From Saccoglossus kowalevskii (lineage: Eukaryota; Hemichordata; Enteropneusta; Harrimaniidae), in contig NW_003133377.1 in assembly GCF_000003605.2 (NCBI RefSeq), positions 37,646-51,795 of the forward strand: a stretch of DNA of 14,150 nucleotides. The letters are read 5' to 3'. Shown here piece after piece: positions 11,601 to 14,150 of the stretch. The translations under genes and the position numbers were made by a program. How positions within the stretch are numbered: the stretch's first letter is position 1; each line of letters starts with the position of its first letter. Below the pieces are notes generated by a model. The model saw only the letters and a program-made list of their open reading frames with translations. It did no database searches and had not been told where the DNA came from.

Positions 11601-14024
11601 GCTGTAAAAGTTACGACAACAATATATACATGAAATGCACTACAATGGTGATTGATCCTGTATGGAAACATGAACAGTGAAATATTTGTTATACTACAAT
11701 TTAGTAGAAAGAAAAAGAAAGAAACAACAGCTGTTTTAGGAATTTATTCTTGTTATTTGGTTGTATAATTACCAAACACACATTTATTTACAGGGCAAAT
11801 GCAGACCTTTAATTTTAACAGGTGTACGTTTCTTACAATGACACTTAGAGCATGATGGGAATAATTTGCTGTGATACAATTACATCTCAAATACAACACT
11901 AAGCTGGTGGTGTTGGCTCCACCACCCTCCATCCCAACACCAAAATAAAGTACATAAACTTATACTACAGACATGTAATCAGCTACTTTTTCTTGATGCC
12001 CAGTATTATTTTAACCAGGATTTAAGAAATAATTGTTGGCTGTTTGGTAAACTAGTTATAATTGACATCAACAATTACCAGAGACGCATGTGACAAAACG
12101 GCTAGTTACCTTCTACAGCAGAGGGTATGGCAACCAGTTCTCGTGATCTGACAGGTCTGGTATTACCACCCCAGTACGATCTACCACTGATACCTTCATC
12201 TAAACCTGGATGTTCAGGATTATAACCATCTGTTTGGAAATGATCTGCAAAAAAAAATGTTTTTTGTCTTTCACTAAATAAAACATTCCTCTGTTGCTAT
12301 GCAATTGGATTCAAACTTGCTCACAGTTGAATGTTTCTGGTGGTAAGAAAAGATCTTAATTTGAGTAACTTGAAAAGTTACCGTATTACCCCGGGCACGC
12401 GCCCCTCCCTGGGCAAGCGTCCACCCCCTGTTTTCACAAAAGTTACATGTTGGGGACATCCTCGGTTAAACGCCCAGGGTGATTTTTAGCCAAGAACGGG
12501 GTTAACAATAAAGTTTAATTTGTCAAAAACGAACGCGTTCGATTTATTTAAATAGTGTGTTTGTTACGGTAGTTCTCTTTTTGGAGTGTGTGGTGGCCCT
12601 GAAAAGGGCCGCTTTGTTTCTGTTTTTACGTAAAAACTCATTGGAACTTAACGACGTAAGATGAACCACGCAGCATGTGGCGCACACGTTCTGCTTTCTC
12701 TTCATTCACGATGAATCCAATATTGCAACGATCCATACCTTGGTGAGTGGTTTGAAGTACTTAGCCTTGGTTTCAAAACGTAGTATTTCGCTGAAAGTCA
12801 ATCCATAACGGGAGCTAGCACTTTTGAGACATCACGTCGTAAACTTGCTACTTTCTTTCCATCCTTCATCACAGCTATGGCATTACGGCCATGTGGATTA
12901 TTTTTCTGTCGTTGAAGAAAAAACATTTTGCCGACCTCAAGTTCATTACGATAACCATAATGAGGCATGCCGACGATGGGAACTTGTTGCATCATCGTTA
13001 TTTTTGTAATTTTGTCACTGTGTGGGTGCGTGAATAAATCATGTTGATGAGGTTGACCAGAGTTTATTTTCAGTCTGTTTTTTATGTATCGCCATTTGGA
13101 CATGTTTATGTATTTACAAACATTTGTAAACATTTCACATCAGTAATAAAAGGTTTATTTGTTTCATAACCCTGTCTGCTATTCTTCAGTAATTACGATG
13201 CGATGTATCAATACGTGGGTGAACAAAATTATGCTAATGAGGTCATCGCCATCTTGGATTACAAGGGGTAGTTTTTCCCCGGCCGTTTCGACTTGCATGC
13301 ACTGATCACGGTTACTAAAAAAGTAACCGTGCATTGATTACAATACTTACCATACTTTGTAGCCAATTTCAGTGAGTAATACAACTTCATTCGCTGACAT
13401 AAAACAAGTTTTATTCTCGAAATTCGACCCCGTGTCTTAGTGTTCCCACAGTTCTTGACCGAGTGCTCACATTTATTGAAACCTCGCATAAATCAAGGAA
13501 TAAGTACGTGTACAAAGTGTACGAAAGCATTCCTTTATTTGACTTTATCATACGATCACAAAAACAACTTTTTAAAATCTTTTTTGGGGTGGTCCTCGGG
13601 TAAGCGCCCACCCCCATTTTTCACCGATTTTGTATGTTCAGGCCCCTGGGCGCGTGCCCGGGGTAATACGGTACACATGCCAAGCTAATTTTTGTTTTTA
13701 TAAAAAAACCAATAACTTTTCTACTGAGTAAGGAGCATACTACATTAGGTATGCAGGTATTAATTAAATTACCTGATGGAGGTTGTTGATAACGAGGTCC
13801 TCTATGGCCAAGCCTATCTGCTGTTGAAGGTAACGGCTGTGATGGCACAGTCCCAGGAGGTGGGGGTGTCCCCCTGCTGCTTGATGTCCTAATATGCTGC
13901 ACCTGGGAGGTGGTTGTTGACGGTGGCGGCGGTGGAGGTGGTTGTTGCTGTTGTTGTTGTTGAGGTGGTGGAGGGGGAGGGGGCGGCTGTGAGGGGGGTG
14001 GTCCATGAGGAGGAGGGGGGCCAC
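2563..14024 (-). CDS. RBM26: RBM26-type RNA-binding protein, 3' part of gene (13 exons, 5' end outside window)
   Basis: Spliced from 13 exons: 14024-13773, 12244-12110, 11601-11174, 11029-10892, 10167-10036, 9240-9151, 8863-8633, 8356-8201, 7830-7726, 6786-6571, 6154-6074, 3186-3067 and 2652-2563. All junctions are GT-AG and the frame stays open throughout, giving about 723 residues and a TGA stop. Domain order is a Pro/Gln-rich linker, RRM1 (with ELNNIAKLNEHFSKFG), two KDRLG motifs, a charged coiled-coil region with LLDTELEL, an RGG box, RRM2 and an acidic tail ending RSWRR. This order is diagnostic of RBM26/RBM27. Known for the family: nuclear poly(A)-RNA-associated proteins linked to the PAXT exosome-targeting complex with ZFC3H1 and MTR4; swm in flies. 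The complete RRM2, the two KDRLG exons and the TVYNPSALK segment look more like vertebrate RBM26 than RBM27. The N-terminal PWI-like region and CCCH finger are not in the window. Invertebrates usually have one member, so the symbol means the family, not strict orthology to one vertebrate paralogue. Confidence 0.95.
2653..3066 (-). other. RBM26 last intron (414 nt)
   Basis: GT-AG intron between exons L and M. AT-rich with no repeat, ORF or RNA-gene structure that could be supported by eye. Confidence 0.85.
3067..3186 (-). CDS. RBM26: RBM26 exon L: end of RRM2 and acidic stretch
   Basis: Exon of 120 nt, phase 0 to phase 0, acceptor TATTTTTAG, donor GTAAGT. It encodes AVTRGATFKDKKLFMSWYKP, then PTIAVDEALALDDTEDADED. 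The GATFKDKKLFMSW part is the last strand of RRM2 and matches the family pattern G-x-x-FK-x-x-x-L-x-x-(S/A)W. The acidic stretch continues into the final exon. Confidence 0.94.
3328..3360 (+). repeat. left TIR of the Harbinger-like element
   Basis: Starts GGCCACACTGATTTAATTTT, with the target duplication TTA directly outside. It differs from the right arm at positions 12 and 27 only. Confidence 0.85.
3528..3870 (-). pseudogene. exon-like ORF inside the Harbinger-like element, frame-broken, function unknown
   Basis: The minus strand starts MATAPPKYVSIKVQRKNEG at 3870, in CpG-rich DNA. It continues IVVDWYAIDVGQGDVTF, then TQLYKRLVAASKFRPDNF and KDILSRVDD, and stops at 3637. A second frame, open from before 3686, continues VEVYGDLKVGQATSQFDCFV and RSEVDKTATKAAEAPRPKS, and reaches CGAG followed by GTAAAG, a good splice donor just below 3528. 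The composition looks protein-like across both frames, so I infer one original exon of about 343 nt with a frameshift between roughly 3640 and 3720. I do not recognise the family. It may be a first exon captured by the transposon or an accessory gene of the element. Confidence 0.45.
4075..4107 (-). repeat. right TIR of the Harbinger-like element
   Basis: Read on the minus strand it starts GGCCACACTGACTTAATTTT and pairs with 3328-3360 at 31 of 33 positions. TTA follows at 4108-4110. Because both arms translate alike, the same residues (DVIHKIKSVWP) appear in ORFs on opposite strands; these are shadows of the TIR, not protein homology. Confidence 0.85.
4483..4835 (+). repeat. internal segment of the 1.2-kb element, shared with 7225-7546
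   Basis: Direct-orientation similarity to 7225-7546. Shared landmarks in the same order are TGTTAAATTCTT, GCTCAGT-TATCTTTC, AACAACT-ATTTCTTGATTTA, TAAATCTCTTCC, a TTAATTAGCGA/GTAATTAGCGA segment with GACCT, and AACTAAGTTGAATTTTACTT near the end. Divergence with small indels shows that these are old copies. Confidence 0.7.
5307..5324. repeat. 18-bp perfect palindrome at the right end of the TIR element
   Basis: TATAAACCGCGGTTTATA reads the same on both strands. It arises where the last plus-oriented subterminal unit abuts the inverted terminal unit. A similar junction, TAGAAGCC-AC-GGCTTCTA, occurs in the 180-bp element at 10631-10648. Confidence 0.9.
5342..6073 (-). other. remainder of RBM26 large intron, with a diverged ~200-bp duplication
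   Basis: Intron sequence after the TIR element. Two weakly similar segments lie here: GTTCCAGAAT at 5536-5545 and 5721-5730, and CATGTCTGAGA at 5651-5661 with CATGTCTGAGAT at 5855, with related sequence between. This suggests an old interspersed repeat present twice. No gene was recognised. Confidence 0.5.
6074..6154 (-). CDS. RBM26: RBM26 exon K: core of RRM2 (27 codons)
   Basis: Exon of 81 nt, phase 0 to phase 0, acceptor TTGACAG, donor GTAAGT. It encodes QFGEIESIEHLDKSTTL and SFKTRQEAEM, which supply beta-2, beta-3 (TTLSFK) and helix 2 of RRM2. It was found through splice sites and frame because it is short. It lies next to the largest intron of the window (3187-6073), which holds two transposable elements. 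Skipping it would keep the frame but remove the middle of RRM2. Confidence 0.92.
6155..6570 (-). other. RBM26 intron between exons J and K (416 nt)
   Basis: GT-AG intron, AT-rich. Nothing beyond ordinary intron sequence is visible. Confidence 0.85.
6571..6786 (-). CDS. RBM26: RBM26 exon J: RGG-type box and start of RRM2
   Basis: Exon of 216 nt, phase 0 to phase 0, acceptor CTTGCAG, donor GTAAGT. It encodes AQSLGLIGM, then a GR-repeat tract (GRGRGRGRGRGG, then WSRGRGGRGRGY), a spacer, DKRPRKLTLTGYEEDDKDE and LFSHFS. The Gly-Arg tract is an RGG-type RNA-binding and arginine-methylation region. RKLTLTGY is the first strand of RRM2, and the acidic residues followed by ELFSHF form its first helix. 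Confidence 0.95.
6787..7725 (-). other. RBM26 intron between exons I and J (939 nt)
   Basis: GT-AG intron containing the dispersed repeat copy at 7225-7546 and a short direct duplication (AACATTGTATA twice at about 6801-6823). Otherwise AT-rich, with no gene. Confidence 0.8.
7225..7546 (+). repeat. second copy of the internal segment of the 4126-5338 element, without TIRs
   Basis: About 320 nt similar in direct orientation to 4483-4835. No CGTTAAA-type end or AACCGCACCCC unit is visible around it, so it is either a decayed element that lost its ends or a separate repeat family that element 4126-5338 also carries. It contains ACATGGCGGATATCG at about 7440, opening an 18-codon frame (MADIVPHKHLQVTENIRF) that is not supported as a gene. 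Confidence 0.65.
7726..7830 (-). CDS. RBM26: RBM26 exon I: AEKELLDTELEL segment
   Basis: Exon of 105 nt, phase 0 to phase 0, acceptor TTTACTAG, donor GTAAGT. It encodes AEKELLDTELELISQESAG and LDTTDLKKRVSELRIE. The KELLDTELDL-type string with the following T-x-L-(R/K)-x-(R/K) helix is one of the best conserved family signatures outside the RRMs. It is the last coiled-coil piece before the RGG box. Confidence 0.95.
7831..8200 (-). other. RBM26 intron between exons H and I (370 nt)
   Basis: GT-AG intron, AT-rich, with nothing else recognisable. Confidence 0.85.
8201..8356 (-). CDS. RBM26: RBM26 exon H: coiled-coil continuation
   Basis: Exon of 156 nt, phase 0 to phase 0, acceptor TTTCTCAG, donor GTGAGC. 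It encodes LMVAKLEKSKNMSVEDKAAI, then MKSLKMLSDHIGGIKKDLV and TKKTGMTSKTKQE. The pattern L-x-x-KLEK-x-K-x-M followed by IMK-x-L is conserved in RBM26/27 directly after the Gln-rich helix. Mostly helical and strongly basic. Confidence 0.94.
8633..8863 (-). CDS. RBM26: RBM26 exon G: TVYNPSALK segment and coiled coil
   Basis: Exon of 231 nt, phase 0 to phase 0, acceptor TATGCAG, donor GTAAAT. It opens with VVLHSAGLSKTVYNPSALKG, a family landmark, and continues into a long charged helix: QDALKKQLEEKSKMAEKRKG, then KMKLDIQKQKQELLNKQIQQ. The heptad-like Lys/Glu/Gln/Leu composition predicts a coiled coil that continues into the next exon. Confidence 0.93.
9151..9240 (-). CDS. RBM26: RBM26 exon F: second KDRLG-motif exon
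   Basis: Exon of 90 nt, phase 0 to phase 0, acceptor GTACAG, donor GTAACA. It encodes ADMFPTSPRLSVKDRLGYTG followed by QAESKSNEDK. SVKDRLG matches the second RLG segment of vertebrate RBM26 closely. Exons E and F read as two versions of the same motif-bearing module, S-x-K-D-R-L-G, each on its own in-frame exon. Confidence 0.9.
9241..10035 (-). other. RBM26 intron between exons E and F (795 nt)
   Basis: GT-AG intron. It holds a 28-nt tandem duplication at 9347-9396 and an A-rich tract around 9943-9968. The plus-strand open frame around 9600-9818 has no coding features and lies against the gene's direction, so it is not annotated. Confidence 0.8.
9347..9396 (+). repeat. tandem duplication, period 28
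   Basis: TGTGGTCTATGAATGAGGTA followed by AG occurs at 9347-9368 and again at 9375-9396, identical over 22 nt. Two copies only, so a simple local duplication. Confidence 0.9.
10036..10167 (-). CDS. RBM26: RBM26 exon E: first KDRLG-motif exon
   Basis: Exon of 132 nt, phase 0 to phase 0, acceptor CTTTAG, donor GTAACA; too interrupted to show as a long ORF and found through its splice sites and frame. It encodes GGNQTLSDQSGQAQPHIKQ, then SIKDRLGTLPTREQLTLVK and TPDSEK. The SIKDRLGTLP segment lines up with the first of two V/I-K-x-RLG segments in vertebrate RBM26. The motif probably acts as a short linear binding site; its partner cannot be told from sequence. Confidence 0.9.
10168..10891 (-). 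other. RBM26 intron between exons D and E (724 nt)
   Basis: GT-AG intron that hosts the 180-bp MITE at 10484-10663. The rest is ordinary AT-rich intron. Confidence 0.85.
10484..10663. mobile_element. 180-bp MITE with TA duplication and CTAATAGAAGCCGCATCCC units
   Basis: Inverted ends start CCGTAAAATCTGTATTAGAA on the left (10484) and CTGTAAAATCTGTATTAGAA on the minus strand from 10663. They match at 23 of 25 positions and are flanked by TA at 10482-10483 and 10664-10665. Units related to CTAATAGAAGCCGCATCCC lie at 10496-10512 (terminal), 10513-10530, 10588-10606 and 10628-10640; the last is head to head with the inverted terminal unit. The layout matches the larger element at 4126-5338. It is in the intron between exons D and E. 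Both strands are open across it, but this reflects the repeat, not a protein. Confidence 0.8.
10892..11029 (-). CDS. RBM26: RBM26 exon D: second half of RRM1
   Basis: Exon of 138 nt, phase 0 to phase 0, with acceptor TTATTCTAG and donor GTGAAT. It encodes VAFDGDPEAALLQFSTREEA, KKAHNCEEAVFNNRF and IKVFWHREKDQ. This completes RRM1: the ALLQFS strand is the RNP1-equivalent beta-3, EEAKKA is helix 2 and FIKVFWHRE is beta-4. The FIKVxWHRE ending is typical of RBM26/27. Confidence 0.96.
11174..11601 (-). CDS. RBM26: RBM26 exon C: Gln-rich linker and first half of RRM1
   Basis: Exon of 428 nt, phase 1 to phase 0, the only internal exon here whose length is not a multiple of three. Acceptor TTTTACAG, donor GTAAGT. 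It starts AKLREKESTSV, passes through a Ser/Thr-rich segment, NRKRTFNQSVGGYNRP, a His-interrupted Gln run (about 3+6 Gln) and FVKRPRYDPDNRKLE, and enters RRM1 with RNP2-like LEIKKIP followed by ELNNIAKLNEHFSKFGTI and TNLQ. The stretch around KRPRYDP is basic and may serve nuclear import (inference). The intron splits the RRM after beta-2. Confidence 0.95.
11602..12109 (-). other. RBM26 intron between exons B and C (508 nt)
   Basis: GT-AG intron with a phase 1 junction. No repeat or gene could be supported inside it. Confidence 0.85.
12110..12244 (-). CDS. RBM26: RBM26 exon B: linker with the DGYNPE motif
   Basis: Exon of 135 nt, phase 1 to phase 1, with acceptor TTTGCAG and donor GTAACT. It encodes DHFQTDGYNPEHPG, then LDEGISGRSYWGGNTRPVRS and RELVAIPSAVE. 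The DGYNPE string is a conserved landmark between the proline-rich linker and RRM1 of RBM26/27, which confirms that the exons on either side belong to one gene. The stretch after it is rich in Arg, Gly and Ser and probably disordered. Confidence 0.88.
12381..12404 (+). repeat. left TIR of the HIRAN-bearing element
   Basis: 24 nt starting CCGTATTACCCCGGGCACGC, an exact inverted match to 13648-13671, with TA immediately outside. Confidence 0.92.
12638..13133 (-). pseudogene. HIRAN-domain protein ORF inside the TIR element, frameshifted
   Basis: The minus-strand frame from 13133 begins MFTNVCKYINMSKWRYIKN. A compact domain starts near MMQQVPIVGMPHYGYRNELE, continues VGKMFFLQRQKNNPHGRNAI and AVMKDGKKVASLRRDVSKVL, and ends APVMD at a TGA (12798-12800). 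The pattern G-x-x-x-Y, L-x-R, NP-x-x-x-NAI-x-V, G-x-x-V-x-x-L-x-R and LAP-x-MD is the HIRAN domain, known in HLTF/Rad5 as a binder of free 3' DNA ends. Past the TGA other frames stay protein-like: FSEILRFETKAKYFKPLTK, then from 12736 MDRCNIGFIVNEEKAERVRH and MLRGSSYVVKFQ to a TGA at 12638-12640. I infer at least two frameshifts in one original small protein of roughly 130-165 residues. A spliced reading was considered but not demonstrated. The HIRAN call is good; activity of this copy is unlikely. Confidence 0.65.
13307..13331. repeat. perfect 10-bp-stem hairpin inside the HIRAN element
   Basis: CACGGTTACT at 13307-13316, a five-A loop, and AGTAACCGTG at 13322-13331. Perfect arms. The role is unknown; it lies upstream of the HIRAN ORF on the ORF's strand. 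Confidence 0.85.
13648..13671 (-). repeat. right TIR of the HIRAN-bearing element
   Basis: Exact inverted match to 12381-12404, with TA at 13672-13673 outside. Confidence 0.92.
13773..14024 (-). CDS. RBM26: RBM26 exon A: Pro/Gln-rich linker with a DRLG motif
   Basis: Minus-strand exon of 252 nt, phase 1 to phase 1, with acceptor CTCTCAG above 14024 and donor GTAATT below 13773. It encodes 83 complete residues: GPPPPHGPPP, runs of 8 Pro, 7 Gln and 7 Pro, a Ser/Thr-rich patch, then STADRLGHRGPRYQQPPSG. In RBM26/27 a proline-rich linker separates the CCCH finger from RRM1, and this exon fits there. The Gln run is a mixed CAA/CAG tract. The next upstream exon lies outside the window, and 14025-14150 is intron. 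Confidence 0.88.
13939..13983 (-). repeat. CAA/CAG and proline-codon repeat tracts in exon A
   Basis: On the coding strand a run of CAA/CAG codons gives seven Gln, flanked by CCN/CCC runs giving eight and seven Pro. A similar but His-interrupted Gln tract lies in exon C at about 11363-11402. Such tracts change length easily. Confidence 0.8.
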
Positions 14025-14150
14025 CTGAGAGAAATGAATAAAATTGGATTAAGATCAACATGTCACACCAGTAGCACAGTTCACACATATCAATGGGTAT
14101 AAGGATAACTAATGTAAGATTATTGCTGGGGTATGCTTGTGTATTGAGTA
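14025..14150 (-). other. RBM26 intron upstream of exon A (partial)
   Basis: Begins with the acceptor CTCTCAG next to exon A and runs off the window. The missing upstream exons (CCCH finger, PWI-like region) must lie beyond. Confidence 0.8.

Larger units (their letters stand above)
12381..13671. mobile_element. 1.29-kb TA-flanked TIR element carrying a broken HIRAN-domain ORF
   Basis: Perfect 24-bp TIRs at 12381-12404 and 13648-13671 start CCGTATTACCCCGGGCACGC and are flanked by TA (12379-12380 and 13672-13673). GC-rich units follow: 12408-12428, 12461-12479 (CTCGGTTAAACGCCCAGGG) and 13594-13615 (core GGGTAAGCGCCCACCCCC), all plus-oriented. The arrangement is the same as in the elements at 4126 and 10484, and the 3' half of the unit is similar. 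The perfect TIRs suggest this is the youngest of the three. The interior carries a HIRAN-domain ORF on the minus strand and a 10-bp-stem hairpin, but no DDE transposase was recognised. Confidence 0.8.
12245..13772 (-). other. RBM26 intron between exons A and B (1,528 nt)
   Basis: GT-AG intron, phase 1. Most of it (12381-13671) is one TIR element, so the ancestral intron would have been only about 235 nt. Confidence 0.85.

Noticed and set aside
11415-11633. 72-codon plus-strand frame
   Set aside because: Antisense to RBM26 exon C, whose coding frame is certain.
12595-12612. Hairpin GGCCCT-GAAA-AGGGCC, terminator-like
   Set aside because: Short six-base stem in eukaryotic DNA without a role that can be argued; bacterial-type termination does not apply.
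13259-13617. Two minus-strand frames of 68-76 codons in the right part of the HIRAN element
   Set aside because: No recognisable domain, and they overlap in different frames. Possibly decayed coding sequence, but nothing supports it.
4126-13671. CRISPR array as an explanation for the repeated ~19-22 nt units
   Set aside because: Units are few, irregularly spaced, confined to element ends and in an animal intron. Subterminal transposon repeats explain them.
2563-14024. Assignment to RBM27 rather than RBM26
   Set aside because: The complete RRM2, the paired KDRLG segments and the TVYNPSALK segment resemble vertebrate RBM26 more. In a non-vertebrate there may be a single pre-duplication gene, so the symbol is used for the family.
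13914-14102. Plus-strand frame rich in Val, Glu and Gly
   Set aside because: Antisense shadow of the Pro/Gln-rich RBM26 exon A.
1-14150. tRNA, rRNA or snoRNA genes
   Set aside because: No cloverleaf, box C/D or box H/ACA arrangement could be supported by eye on either strand.

Overview
The window is animal (metazoan) nuclear DNA. It is AT-rich, split by spliceosomal introns, and dominated by one gene on the minus strand: the 3' two-thirds of an RBM26-type RNA-binding protein gene (RBM26/RBM27 family; Drosophila swm is the fly member). Thirteen exons were joined by GT-AG junctions and reading-frame continuity, from 14024 down to the stop codon at 2563-2565. They encode about 723 residues ending in the family C-terminus RSWRR. 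The first exons, which in this family carry the PWI-like fold and the CCCH zinc finger, lie beyond the right edge. The close match to vertebrate RBM26, the intron density and the transposon content suggest a marine invertebrate bilaterian (hemichordate, lophotrochozoan or similar). The species cannot be fixed from this sequence.

Layout from right to left, which is the direction of transcription: Pro/Gln-rich exon (13773-14024); short linker exon (12110-12244); exon ending in the first half of RRM1 (11174-11601); second half of RRM1 (10892-11029); two exons each with a KDRLG motif (10036-10167, 9151-9240); three charged helical/coiled-coil exons (8633-8863, 8201-8356, 7726-7830); RGG-rich exon opening RRM2 (6571-6786); RRM2 core (6074-6154); RRM2 end plus acidic start (3067-3186); acidic tail and stop (2563-2652). 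The region 73-2562 is 3' UTR and flank with no recognisable gene. A 23-codon open frame ending in TAA at the left edge (1-72), followed by AATAAA, may be the tail of a convergent gene.

The accessory content is in the introns. Three elements with TA target duplications (4126-5338, 10484-10663 and 12381-13671) differ in sequence but share one plan. Each has terminal inverted repeats (TIRs) opening with a CCGTA/CGTTA-type end, followed by repeated ~19-22 nt units whose 3' half reads roughly AARCSGCAYCCCC. The units lie in matching orientation, and one unit meets the right terminus head to head. The largest carries a frameshifted ORF with a clear HIRAN domain. A fourth element (3328-4107) has 33-bp TIRs and a TTA target duplication, as in PIF/Harbinger. 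It contains a CpG-rich, exon-like ORF that starts at ATGGCG and ends at a splice donor. Part of the 4126-5338 element recurs without TIRs at about 7225-7546. The most unusual signal in the window is this set of structurally equivalent elements, one with an N-terminal HIRAN-type ORF, in the introns of a single RNA-surveillance gene.
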